DNA of 64,000 bases from Polyodon spathula. Lineage: Eukaryota > Chordata > Actinopteri > Acipenseriformes > Polyodontidae. The notes under the pieces were generated by a model, which was not told the DNA's origin, did not search any database, and saw nothing but the letters and a program-made list of their open reading frames with translations. Below are positions 23,019-33,038 of this stretch, one piece after another. How positions within the stretch are numbered: position 1 is the first letter of the stretch; each line of letters starts with the position of its first letter. The stretch covers positions 25,024,339 to 25,088,338 of the forward strand of contig NC_054543.1 in assembly GCF_017654505.1 (NCBI RefSeq), in the 5' to 3' direction. Made by a program: the position numbers and the translations under genes.

Positions 23019-26000
23019 TGTAGCAATTCACATGCTCCATAAAGTGGGTGTAAATTTCACCCACCTGTCCCTTTTATTAGGGTCAATAGCCAGGCCAGGT
23101 TAAAACTCAATTTCCCATAGTTCCTTGCTATCATCCTTTCCCCCCATTGGCTCATTCAGATATCCACTCCTCCAATCTCAGATCTCCTTCAAAGCCAGTA
23201 CCGATATTAAAGCTGGCTGGCTAGGCCAGGAGAGGACTTCCTTTTCTCTTGAGGAATCCATTTTACAAACAGCATATTACTTAATTATAGTGTAACATTA
23301 ACTTTTATTTTAGATAAATACAGGTGCATCCATTTACTCTTTTGTTAAAATCTTGTACTTTGTCTAAACTTTTCTTTTTTTGTTTACACTGTTACTTGTT
23401 TAAGTTTAGTTGCTGTTCAAGGTCTGTTTAGTGTTTATTTTTGTTTTGTGTGTTCAGTCTCCATTTTGTTCCTGATCCTCCTGATTTTTTCCAAACGGCT
23501 GTTCACCATTCAACCCGGTACTACTCAACAGATCGATTTTCTACTATCACTATTTTTTCAACAACCTTCATCCATCATCATCAGTACAGGACTCTATTCA
23601 GGACTTCATTATTTGTTGGTGAGATTATTCCTTTTCTGTTTACTAGTTTTTTACTACTTTACTTTGATACTTTGGTTCCTGTAATTTTGGTTTTGTTCTT
23701 TTGTTACTTTGGATTACATGTGCATTGCTTCACTGGACTTGTTAGGCCTAAATTTCATTTATCATCCATTGCCATCAAGATTGTCTTTTGTAATTGGTTT
23801 CCCCATGTAATTATTCATTCACTTTTGTCTTTTTTGCCTGTTGTTGTATTAGTTTTGTATGGGTGTGGTGTTTGTGTGTGTGTTTATTGGAGGTCCACCG
23901 GACCCAGCATTCATTTCGCTTTAGTGTTGGTTTGTTTGGATGTTTGTTTAGTTCACTTTACTTTCTTACTTACCTGTACCTTCCACTAAATGTTCTCTGC
24001 AATATGTTGTTGTCCTTATATTTAATTTAGTACATGTTTACAACAATAAACAGTTTGTTCGTGAAATTGACACCACTGACGTCCCTGATTTTGCTGTCTG
24101 TCACTCTTGCTGTTTTTTGCTGTCTTCACTCTCTTAGTTATAGATATTGGGCCAGTAGTATCTCCTTAGTGAGGACAGTACAACTGCTTCTCAGTTGTGC
24201 AGAGTGATCGTTAGTGTGGTTATTTTAAGTTAAGACTGCTTTTGTGAGTTTACACTATAAAGTTTACTGTTGACATTCAGACTTGCATCCACGGTAGCGC
24301 ACTCAATTTCATTCTCTTCAATTTCTCCATAAAGAGATGTTCATCTTCGTCATACGCAAGCAAGCCTGAGGTGTTAGACTGTACTGAACGACATGGGTGG
24401 TTTTACCTATACTTTTTTGTGGATTGCAGCACCTCCTCGTCCAAGTTATAAAGGTGACACTTTTTTTTTATTTTTTCCTGCTTGTAGATATTTTGTTCTA
24501 TTACATTTATGGAATAAAAATAAAACATACATATATATTCCCCATGTATTATTACTAACCACCTCAGAACAGAAGTGGTACCCTCTCCCTCAATAAGCAG
24601 TTCCAGCTAAGGCTCCACTCTCACTGACAGGTGTCAGTGTCTGACCTCGTGTCTTACTCAAGTGTTTTGTCTGTTAGGTTGAGGTAAACGATAGGCAAGT
24701 GTGGCTAGTGGAGGGGAACAGGTGTAGGGGTTATGCGATGCAGGAGTGACAGGCAGACGTTTCCAGTGAAAAGGTGCTTTTATTTATAATCCAGGTCTGG
24801 TGACCGTAATATAATAAATCGGCGGCAATACACAAAAATGTGTAAAGCGCGGAGATAACAAAACAGGGCACAGTCCAGAACAAAAATGAACTCACGGTCA
24901 CCTGTCCTGGGTGAGTGCAGACATGAGGGTGCGTGGTGAATACACAGATACGGTGGTGTGCAGGGGTGCTCCGGACAGTGCTGACCCTTTGTGACAGCTC
25001 CGGAGTAGTGCTCTAACTGTCTACAGTGAAGTAAACACAGACAGTTAATAAACAAGCACAACACATATATCACAAAAACACTGCAAGTTCCACTCTCGCT
25101 CCTTCTTCCTCCAAACGTTCTACCCAAACGAAGGAAAAGATCAGCGTTACCCTGGCCCCTATAGGTAATCCCACATGATATCTAGGTAAACGGTTGCAGC
25201 TGCCTTATTACTTGCAGCTGCCTCTCGTTTACCTTTCAAATCAATACGGTCTTACAACAGAGTCTCGCTTCTTTCCAGGCTGACCCACTTCCCTGACCCG
25301 GAAACGAACTGTCAGGCCAGCCCTTCCAGATACTTCTCCTCTCGTTTAGCGCCCTCACAGGTCGGGAGGAAGATTCATCACCAGAACTCATATTTCCGTC
25401 ACAGCAAGTTATATTTTCTTTTCCTTATTCTCAACTTTTTAAAAAAATATTTTAGTTTAACCCCCAACTCCAAAAAACAATAAAGTTATATAGTCCCGGT
25501 AACACTTTACATAAACATTTGTATATAGCTTTAAAGTGAACCTCTTTTTTGAGGGAGCTGCTACTGCAATACAACTTACAGGTGTACAATATAATGGAAG
25601 GGAACGATATTAGGGGGATAGTCAGCTCAAGCTGAAAAACCGTGAATATTTTTTGCCTGTCATTGTGTTAGTTTTGTATGGCTGAGGTGTATGTTTGTGT
25701 ATGTGTGGGTTTATTGGAGGTCCACCGGACCCAGCATTCATTTTGCTATAGTGTTAGTTTGTTTGGATGTTTGTTTAGTTCACTTTACTTTCTTACTCAC
25801 CTGTACCTTCCACTTAACTAACTGTTCTCTGCAATAATGTGTTGTCCTCATATTTCATTTATTACATTATAGTTTACAACAATAAACCGTTTGTTTCGTG
25901 AAATAGACACCTCTGTCATCCCTGCTTTTGCTGTCTGTCACTCTTGCTGACTTAGTTAGTTATAGATATTGGGCCAGTAGTATCTCCTTAGGGACGACAG

Positions 26001-26037
26001 TATAACTGCTTCTCAGTTGTGCAGAGTGATCATTACA
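23019..26037 (+). mobile_element. Non-autonomous LTR-type element B with 4-bp target duplication
   Basis: It starts TGTAGCAATTCAC, ends GATCATTACA and is flanked by AGCT at 23,015-23,018 and 26,038-26,041. The 5' LTR spans about 23,019-24,215 (AATAAA near 24,046). The internal region runs to about 25,644, and a 5'-truncated 3' LTR copy lies at about 25,645-26,037, matching 23,832-24,215 directly. No gag or pol is present. A solo LTR (24,700-25,403) lies inside. The copy at 17,662-19,690 is inverted relative to this one. The last bases of the two LTR copies differ (GTTAGT against ATTACA), which leaves some doubt about the exact 5' LTR end. Confidence 0.65.
24700..25403 (-). mobile_element. Solo LTR, 704 bp, nested in LTR element B
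   Basis: The plus strand reads TGTGGCTAG...CCGTCACA with GCAAG at 24,695-24,699 and 25,404-25,408. On the minus strand it starts TGTGACGGAAATATGAG and has AATAAA near the far end (about 24,780), so the element is minus-oriented. Removing it restores the alignment between elements A and B across the GCAAG site, independent proof of insertion. Confidence 0.85.
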
Positions 26038-26060
26038 AGCTGGGGACACGACCTCAAAGG

Positions 26061-26150
26061 GTAATGGTTGTCATTCTCTTTTCAAGCAACCAGGGTTATC
26101 GTAATAACCTAATGTTCCCTTTCAATTTGAATGACAATCATTACCAAATG
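26061..26150. repeat. Internal complementary region of DIRS element 2 (circle-junction copy)
   Basis: The first half, GTCATTCTCTTTTCA...AACCTAATG, is the reverse complement of the left terminus (22,812-22,875). The second half, TTCCCTTTCAATTTGAATGAC, is the reverse complement of the right terminus (35,200-35,229). The region therefore reads as the two ends joined head to tail, as expected of the template that completes DIRS ends through a circular intermediate. Confidence 0.75.
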
Positions 26151-26281
26151 GGAAAGCTGTACCACAGCTGTCATGGCTCCAGATTACTGACAGTACAGCC
26201 CCACGGAGATAACAACAGAGCCCACATGACTCCTAAGGGCATGCCGCCTGCAACTGTAGAACCCAGAGAGGGTCTCGTTCA

Positions 26282-27238
26282 GTTTGTCACATCAAGGCAG
26301 TAAAAACACACAAATGTCTGACTACCTGTCAATGTAGCAGCATTGCATAACTCATCTAAGGAGGCACCATGAAGGAAAGCCCACGAATTTGCCTGGCCCC
26401 TGGTAGAATGGGTCATAATGTCCCCCGGTAACAGGGAGTCTGTCTGTTCATACGGCAAGCATATCACATCTGTCACCCAATGCGCTAAACGTTGTTTCGA
26501 TAGGGCCTGACCTCTAGAGCGGGACCCGTAGCAGACAAACAGCTGGTTGGACTGTCTCCAGGACGCCGTCCTATCCAAATAACAGCACAGAGCCCGAACA
26601 TAGCGTATGTTGTCTACGGTCCTCCTCTGACTCGTGCATTGGAGGTCTGAAAGTTTCCAAAACCACTGATTGGTTAATCCGGAATGAGGATACTACCTTT
26701 GGCAAAAAGAATGGATTTGTTCTTACTGTTACCCACGAGTCACTTCCAGTGAGAGCCATACATTTATCATCGATGGACAGTGCATGAAGCTCACTTACTC
26801 ATCTGGCAGACGTAATGGCTATTAAAAATGCCACTTTTAATGAAACGGGGCGCAGTTCTGCTGACACCATGGGCTCAAACGGGGGACCCATAAGGGCCCG
26901 CAGTAGCAGTTCTAGATCCCATACATGGGAGGACAAAGCCTCCGAGCCCCTTTAAGAAACTGTACTGCCATAAAATGTGCCCCAGGGGACACAGTCAATT
27001 TTGCCATGGCACACTGATACTGCTGCCAGGTACACCTTCAAAGTGGACGCTGATTTTTCCATTTTCCTGCGTCAAACAGGTGTTGTAAGAAGGTTAATAT
27101 CATCTCAATCGGGCAAGTCACAGGATCGTAACCTTTGGCAAGGCACCAGTCTTGGAAAACTTTCCATTTATATGAGTACTGGTCTTTAGTGCTCGGCGCC
27201 CTAGCAGACTGTAGTGTTTCTATTACTGCATCTGGCAA
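26282..27238 (-). pseudogene. DIRS tyrosine recombinase (YR)
   Basis: Minus strand: the SAM-like core-binding domain APSTKDQYSYKWKVFQDWC and ILTFLQHLFDAGK, then FEPMVSAELRPVSLKVAFLI and AITSAR-stop-VSELHAL. The codon after SAR, where the first catalytic Arg is expected, is now TGA (about 26,800), probably CGA decayed at a CpG. Further on come CYGSRSRGQALSKQRLAHWV, THSTRGQANSWAFLHGASL (the HxxR-type box) and the C-terminal SQTFVCFYCLDV with the nucleophile-region Tyr. Frameshifts near 26,575, 26,760 and 27,040 break it. YR enzymes cut and join DNA through a 3'-phosphotyrosine. Confidence 0.78.
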
Positions 27239-27449
27239 ACCTTGTCTGAATAGACGGCTCCGTTCAATGGCCAGGTGCCGGGCAACTTGGGTCTGGGTGC
27301 CATAATACCCCCTCCACTTGGCTCAAGAGGTCCTTGCACAACAGGAGCTACCACAGCTGATCCGACATGTCGGAGAGGAGAGCAAACCAGAGGGCGTCTC
27401 AGCCATCTGGGTGCAACCAGCAAAACCTGTGCTCTCTCCACCCTGATCC

Positions 27450-27959
27450 ACTATAGTGTCAGGGGTAATAATGGCAGTGGAGGGAATGCATAAAATAGCC
27501 CCTGTGGCCTAGGGTAAGCTAGCGCATCTACTCCCAGGGGGCCCCCGTCTCTCTCCATGGAGAACCATAGGGGGCAATGAGTGGACTCGGCTGTGGCAAA
27601 GAGGTCGATTTGTGCCTGTTGAAACCTCTCCCAAATTTGTTTCACCACTTCAGGATGCAGCCTCCACTCCAAGCTGTCTGGATTTCTTCTGGACAGGAGG
27701 TCTGCTGCCTTGTTGTCCAACTGCACTGATGGAACGCAAGTTTCTGTACATCCAGGACAGGAGTCTGTGAGCTGTTTGGTGAAGGCCCGGTGACCGCAGG
27801 CCGCCTTTGTGACTTATGTAGGCTACCACTGTGGTATTGTCTGTCCGGACCAGCACACGTTTGTGCGAAAATTACTGGTGAAAATGTGATAACGCCAGGC
27901 TCACTGCTTGCAGCTCTTAAGCATTTATGTGTGCTTGCTGCCAATGTCCCTTCCACTGA
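27450..27959 (-). pseudogene. DIRS RNase H, distal part
   Basis: Minus strand: GQWKGHWQQAHINA, a stop, ELQAVSLALSHF, a stop, then VLVRTDNTTVVAYISHKGGL (the Asp-Asn region of DIRS RNase H), NKAADLLSRRNPDSLEWRL, HPEVVKQIWERF and QIDLFATAESTHCPLWFS. It continues exactly from the part at 32,808-33,000 once CR1 copy 2 and one CCTCT target copy are removed (NGRG joined to GQWKGHW). At least two in-frame stops and several frameshifts. Confidence 0.78.
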
Positions 27960-27964
27960 CCTCT

Positions 27965-28880
27965 TGTTAAACGAGGCAGTCTTCCCAGCGACAGCGAGTG
28001 GAAGCGACAGCGAGTGGGAGAAGTACAGGCGTGGAAAAGTACAGAGCAGTTTAGAAGCAGAAAGGAGAAATTGCATCTTGAATTGCTTTAATCAGAAAAC
28101 AGAGGACATTGGGGAAACACAGCCGCGTGTGTTTTTCTGATAACAAACAAGCTGAAACTCGGAGCAGCTGATTCAAATTCAGCGCCGTTTTGAGACACGG
28201 GCGAGGGGAGGAGCCGACAGCACAGCAGAACAACGCAGTTAAACGAGGCAGTCTTCCCAGCGACAGCGAGTGGAAGCGACAGCGAGTGGGAGAAGTACAG
28301 CGTGGAAAAGTACAGAGCAGTTTCGAAGCAGAAAGGAGAAATTGCATCTTGAATTGCTTTAATCAGAAAACAGAGGACATTGGGGAAACACAGCCGCGTG
28401 TGTTTTTCTGATAACAAACAAGCTGAAACTCGGAGCAGCTGATTCAAATTCAGCGCCGTTTTGAGACACGGGCGAGGGGAGGAGCCGACAGCACAGCAGA
28501 ACAACGCAGTTAAACGAGGCAGTCTTCCCAGCGACAGCGAGTGGAAGCGACAGCGAGTGGGAGAAGTACAGCGTGGAAAAGTACAGAGCAGTTTCGAAGC
28601 AGAAAGGAGAAATTGCATCTTGAATTGCTTTAATCAGAAAACAGAGGACATTGGGGAAACACACAGCAGCCGCGTGTGTTTTTCTGATAACAAACAAGCT
28701 GAAACTCGGAGCAGCTGATTCAAATTCAGCGCCGTTTTGAGACACGGGCGAGGGGAGGAGCCGACAGCACAGCAGAACAACGCAGTTAAACGAGGCAGTC
28801 TTCCCAGCGACAGCGAGTGGAAGCGACAGCGAGTGGGAGAAGTACAGCGTGGAAAAGTACAGAGCAGTTTCGAAGCAGTT
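27965..28880 (+). promoter_or_regulatory. Tandem 5' UTR units (~273 bp x ~3.3) of CR1 copy 2
   Basis: GTTAAACGAGGCAGTCTTCC recurs at 27,966, 28,238, 28,509 and 28,785, giving spacings of 272, 271 and 276 bases; the last unit is cut at about 28,880 where the ORF1 leader begins. Each unit is GC-richer than its surroundings and contains AGCGACAGCGAGTGG pairs, CGTGTGTTTTTCTGATAAC and CGGGCGAGGGGAGGAGCCG. Tandem promoter monomers at the 5' end are known for mouse L1. By analogy these may be promoter units, but no promoter activity can be read from sequence alone. Confidence 0.8.
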
Positions 28881-28938
28881 GGAAAGCAGGTTGACGGCTG
28901 CAGAAGAAACTAAACTTCAAAAAAAAAAAACCCTCAAC

Positions 28939-29886
28939 ATGGTCTTCAAGCCAGTAATCTGTGACACCTGCTTGATGTGGGAAATCCGAGAAAACCCAGC
29001 GGAGCTAAACCAAGTGTGCGTAAAGTGCCGCGCGATCCAGGATTTGCATAAACTAGTAAGCATGCTAGAAATGGAGCTGGAAGAAGTGAGACAGCAACAG
29101 GATCTTGAGGAGCTGGCACACCCACAATTCATGGAAGTCTGCATCACCCCTAACAGACTGAAAGCCACCAGGGAGATAGAAGGTCAGAACAGCTGGGTTC
29201 AGGTAGGCAGAAGCAGGGAAAAAAAGAAACTTCGTCAAACACAACCACCAGAAATCAAAACAACCAACAGATTTGAGTCACTTCAGAATTGTGATGAGCA
29301 GAACCAACAACAAGAGAATGAAAGGAACAACATCCAGGACCCTATTGACAGTGGTGACAAGACAGTAAAAAGAAGGGAGGTCATGATTGTTGGGGACTCC
29401 ATATTGAGAAACACAGCAAGTTCAGTTCGCAGTTTGGACCCCCTTACTACAACAGTGTGCTGCCTTCCGGGAGCCTCGGTCAAGCACATCACTGAGAACG
29501 TGGACAGGCTCCTAGAACGAACAGGAGACGACCCGGTAGTAGTCGTCCACATCGGTACAAACAACATTGGAAGAGACAGACCAAAATCCCTGCAAAACAA
29601 ATTCAGAGAGCTAGGAAGGAAATTAAAAGAGAAAACCAAAACTGTGGTATTTTCTGGTATACTACCCGCACCTTGCAAAGGACCATATGGACAGCTGGAA
29701 ATAATAAATCAAAACCAATGGTTGAAGACGTGGTGCACACGGGAAGGCTTCACCTATCTTGATCATTGGACCACATTCTACAACGAGGACTATCTGTATA
29801 GACGGGATGGACTGCATTTAAATAACAAGGGAACTAGTCTACTTGGAGAAAAGATCCTCGAGCAGGTTCGGAAGCATTTAAACTAG
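28939..29886 (+). CDS. CR1 ORF1: zinc-knuckle-like plus SGNH-hydrolase (esterase) protein, 315 aa
   Basis: I choose the ATG at 28,939 (context CAACATGG); the frame is open about 30 codons further upstream but without an ATG. The N-terminus MVFKPVICDTCLMWEI holds CxxC, followed by VCVKC, a four-Cys knuckle-like element within the first 35 residues. A coiled-coil-like LVSMLEMELEEVRQQQD follows. The C-terminal half is an SGNH domain: VGDSIL (Ser154), PGAS, HIGTNN (Asn208) and DGLHLN (Asp290/His293). CR1 and L3 ORF1 proteins with such esterase domains are known; they are thought to act in the ribonucleoprotein, possibly at membranes or lipids. No internal stops. Confidence 0.88.
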   Translation: MVFKPVICDTCLMWEIRENPAELNQVCVKCRAIQDLHKLVSMLEMELEEVRQQQDLEELAHPQFMEVCITPNRLKATREIEGQNSWVQVGRSREKKKLRQTQPPEIKTTNRFESLQNCDEQNQQQENERNNIQDPIDSGDKTVKRREVMIVGDSILRNTASSVRSLDPLTTTVCCLPGASVKHITENVDRLLERTGDDPVVVVHIGTNNIGRDRPKSLQNKFRELGRKLKEKTKTVVFSGILPAPCKGPYGQLEIINQNQWLKTWCTREGFTYLDHWTTFYNEDYLYRRDGLHLNNKGTSLLGEKILEQVRKHLN

Positions 29887-29903
29887 AAAGGAAGGGGGGA
29901 GAA

Positions 29904-32900
29904 ATGAACAAAAAAACAGAAGGGAGACCGCATCAAAACAAGAACAACAACTCAGGTAAGACAACCATTAAATGTATTTATCTAAATGCTAGAAGTATCA
30001 GAAACAAAATTCTAGAACTTGAAGCTACTGCACTAACAGGTAACTATGATGTGATAGGTGTTACAGAAACTTGGTTATCTGAGAGTGATGGGGACGAATA
30101 TAATATTTGTGGGTATACACTGTATAGGAAAGACAGGCAGGACAGAAGAGGAGGAGGGGTAGCGCTATACATAAGAAACAGTCTTGAAGCCCAGGTGTTA
30201 AACCTGGACAAAGAAAATAAAACCGAATCAATATGGGTCAGAATAACAGACAAAAATTCAAAAGGCATAATAATAGGAGCATGCTATAGACCGCCAGATT
30301 CAGACGGTGAGCACAATAATCTGTTATACAATGACATTAGAAATGTGTGTAGCAAAGGAGAAGCCATACTAATGGGGGATTTCAACTTCCCCCAAATAAA
30401 ATGGGAAAACCCGGTGGGTAGCGCGAAGGATGAAATAGAAATGGTGGAAATGACAAATGACTGCTTCCTAACACAATTTGTCAAGGCACCGACTAGAGGG
30501 GAGGCATGCCTTGATTTAGTCTTTTCAAATAACGAAGATAGAATAACTAAAACAGAGGTCAGAGAACCACTGGCAAACTCAGACCACAACATGGTCTCAT
30601 TTGAAGTGTTTTTTAAATCCCCAAAAGTAAAGACTAAAGCTAAGGTTTACAATTTTAGAAAAGCAAACTATGAAGGCATGAAACAGAGACTAACAGAAGT
30701 AGATTGGAGTAAAATAGAGAAAACACCCACAGAAGAAGGATGGTTGTTCTTCAAAAACGTAGTACTAGAGGCGCAAAACAATTATATCCCTAAAGTAGAC
30801 AAATCTAAATGTAAAACTAAATTGCCAAAATGGTTTAATAGATCAATTAAAAAAAATATTCAGCGAAAAAAGGCACTTTACAGAGCATTAAAAAAGGACC
30901 AAAAAGAAAGTACACAGAAAGAGTACACAGAACTGCAAATGCAAGTCAAAAAGGAAGTTAGAAAGGCCAAGAGAGAAATAGAAATGAACATTGCTAAAGA
31001 AGCTAAAACCAATTCCAAAATGTTTTTCCAATATTACAACAGCAAGAGAACATTCAAAGAGGAGATTAAATGTTTAAGAGATACAAATGGCAAAATCATA
31101 GAGGAAGAAAAAAAAATAGCAAATATGTTAAATGATTACTTTTCACAAGTTTTTACAAAGGAAGATACTGACAACATGCCCCACATGTCATCCAGTTCCT
31201 ATCCAGTTTTAAATAACTTTAGCATAACTGAGGCAGAAGTGTTAAAGGGACTAGGAGCTCTTAAAATAAACAAATCCCCTGGGCCGGATGAGATCCTCCC
31301 AGTAGTACTCAAAGAAATGAAAGAAGTAATTTACAAACCGCTAACCAAGATCATGCAGCAGTCTCTTGACACAGGGGTGGTACCGACAGACTGGAAAATT
31401 GCAAACGTAATACCGATCCACAAAAAGGGAAACAAAACTGAACCAGGTAACTACAGACCAATAAGCCTGACTTCTATTATATGCAAACTTATGGAAACTA
31501 TAATAAGATCCAAAATGGAAAATTACCTATATGGTAACAGGGTACTGGGAGACAGTCAACATGGTTTTAGGAAAGGGAGATCGTGCCTAACTAACTTGCT
31601 TGATTTTTTTGAGGATGCAACATCGATAATGGATAATTGCAAAGCATATGACATGGTTTATTTAGATTTCCAGAAAGCTTTTGACAAAGTCCCGCACAAA
31701 AGATTAATTCTCAAACTGAACGCAGTTGGGATTCAAGGAAACACATGTACATGGATTAGGGAGTGGTTAACATGTAGAAAACAGAAAGTACTGATTAGAG
31801 GAAAAACCTCAGAATGGAGTGTGGTAACCAGCGGTGTACCACAGGGATCAGTATTAGGTCCTCTGCTATTCCTAATCTACATTAATGATTTAGATTCTGG
31901 TATAGTAAGCAAACTTGTTAAATTTGCAGACGACACAAAAGTAGGAGGAGTGGCAAACACTGTTGCAGCAGCAAAGGTCATTCAAAATGATCTAGACAAG
32001 ATTCAGAACTGGGCAGATACATGGCAAATGACATTTAATAGAGAAAAGTGTAAGGTACTGCACGCAGGAAATAAAAATGTACATTATAAATATCATATGG
32101 GAGATATTGAAATTGGAGAAGGAATCTATGAAAAAGACCTAGGAGTTTTTGTTGACTCAGAAATGTCTTCATCTAGGCAATGTGGGGAAGCTATAAAAAA
32201 GGCTAACAAGATGCTCGGATACATTGTGAAAAGTGTTGAATTTAAATCAAGGGAAGTAATGTTAAAACTGTACAATGCACTAGTAAGACCTCATCTTGAA
32301 TATTGTGTGCAGTTCTGGTCACCTCGCTATAAAAAAGATATTGCTGCTCTAGAAAGAGTGCAAAGAAGAGCGACCAGAATTATTCCGGGCTTAAAAGGCA
32401 TGTCATATGCAGACAGGCTAAAAGAATTGAATCTGTTCAGTCTTGAACAAAGAAGACTACGTGGCGACCTAATTCAAGCATTCAAAATTCTAAAAGGTAT
32501 TGACAGTGTCGACGCAAGGGACTTTTTCAGCCTGAAAAAAGAAACAAGGACCAGGGGTCACAAATGGAGTTTAGAAAAAGGGGCATTCAGAACAGAAAAT
32601 AGGAGACACTTTTTTACACAGAGAATTGTGAGGGTCTGGAATCAACTCCCCAGTAATGTTGTTGAAGCTGACACCCTGGGATCCTTCAAGAAGCTGCTTG
32701 ATGAGATTTCTGGGATCAATAAGCTACTAACAACCAAACGAGCAAGATGGGCCGAATGGCCTCCTCTCGTTTGTAAACTTTCTTATGTTCTATGTTCTTA
32801 TTCCTCTCCCATTCCAGACTACTCCCCTGCCAAGGCTGGAGGCATCCGTAGTAAGCACTTCCCTTCTGTTAGGGGATCCGAGGGGAGATCCGAGGCGCAG

Positions 32901-33038
32901 ATTGCCGGGACAGAGCCACCACTCCAGTGTCTTCCGGCATTGTCTGGAGACTCGCACCAGCCGGTACCAATCTCGGTCCAGGTGCACCTTGAGCGTATTC
33001 ACCCAGGCTTGAAGCGAGTGCATTCTCAGCTGCCCTAG
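29904..33038 (+). CDS. CR1 ORF2: AP endonuclease and reverse transcriptase (C-terminus shifted)
   Basis: ATG at 29,904, 17 bases after the ORF1 stop and in another frame. Endonuclease domain (residues 25-235): LNARSIRNK, ETWL (Glu55), ACYRPP, GDFNFPQ (Asp159, Asn161), SDHNMVSF (Asp227, His228). RT domain (about 470-780): GPDEILP, NYRPISLTSI, QHGFRKGRSC, AFDKVPH (Asp594), GVPQGSVLGPLLF, FADDTK (Asp676, Asp677). All catalytic residues are present. Compared with copies 1 and 3, which stop at LGSISY (about 942 aa), this copy has one extra base near 32,709. It misses that stop and reads on through the 3' UTR and about 77 codons of antisense DIRS sequence. Nicking and target-primed reverse transcription are the known roles of the family. 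Confidence 0.9.
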   Translation: MNKKTEGRPHQNKNNNSGKTTIKCIYLNARSIRNKILELEATALTGNYDVIGVTETWLSESDGDEYNICGYTLYRKDRQDRRGGGVALYIRNSLEAQVLNLDKENKTESIWVRITDKNSKGIIIGACYRPPDSDGEHNNLLYNDIRNVCSKGEAILMGDFNFPQIKWENPVGSAKDEIEMVEMTNDCFLTQFVKAPTRGEACLDLVFSNNEDRITKTEVREPLANSDHNMVSFEVFFKSPKVKTKAKVYNFRKANYEGMKQRLTEVDWSKIEKTPTEEGWLFFKNVVLEAQNNYIPKVDKSKCKTKLPKWFNRSIKKNIQRKKALYRALKKDQKESTQKEYTELQMQVKKEVRKAKREIEMNIAKEAKTNSKMFFQYYNSKRTFKEEIKCLRDTNGKIIEEEKKIANMLNDYFSQVFTKEDTDNMPHMSSSSYPVLNNFSITEAEVLKGLGALKINKSPGPDEILPVVLKEMKEVIYKPLTKIMQQSLDTGVVPTDWKIANVIPIHKKGNKTEPGNYRPISLTSIICKLMETIIRSKMENYLYGNRVLGDSQHGFRKGRSCLTNLLDFFEDATSIMDNCKAYDMVYLDFQKAFDKVPHKRLILKLNAVGIQGNTCTWIREWLTCRKQKVLIRGKTSEWSVVTSGVPQGSVLGPLLFLIYINDLDSGIVSKLVKFADDTKVGGVANTVAAAKVIQNDLDKIQNWADTWQMTFNREKCKVLHAGNKNVHYKYHMGDIEIGEGIYEKDLGVFVDSEMSSSRQCGEAIKKANKMLGYIVKSVEFKSREVMLKLYNALVRPHLEYCVQFWSPRYKKDIAALERVQRRATRIIPGLKGMSYADRLKELNLFSLEQRRLRGDLIQAFKILKGIDSVDARDFFSLKKETRTRGHKWSLEKGAFRTENRRHFFTQRIVRVWNQLPSNVVEADTLGSFKKLLDEISGINKLLTTKRARWAEWPPLVCKLSYVLCSYSSPIPDYSPAKAGGIRSKHFPSVRGSEGRSEAQIAGTEPPLQCLPALSGDSHQPVPISVQVHLERIHPGLKRVHSQLP

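Larger units (their letters stand above)
27965..32802 (+). mobile_element. CR1-like LINE copy 2, full-length with tandem 5' units
   Basis: The 4,838-bp element is flanked by CCTCT at 27,960-27,964 and 32,803-32,807. It starts at TGTTAAACGAGG, exactly at the edge of a tandem unit, and comprises about 3.3 units of 5' UTR, a short leader, ORF1 (SGNH esterase), a 17-bp gap, ORF2 (APE endonuclease plus RT) and a short 3' UTR ending in TTATGTTCTATGTTCTTAT. The host site is the RNase H gene of DIRS element 2. It is the only long CR1 here with both ORFs essentially open. Its one obvious lesion is an extra base near the ORF2 stop. Confidence 0.93.

Noticed and set aside
28051..28745. Minus-strand frames of 98-176 residues with internal repeats in the CR1 5' units
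   Set aside because: They are antisense shadows of the tandem 273-bp units; the repetition in the protein simply mirrors the DNA repeat.
27965..28880. Tandem units considered as an ordinary satellite or CRISPR-like array
   Set aside because: Units are 271-276 bp without spacers, start at the LINE boundary and run into the ORF1 leader, so they belong to the CR1 element.
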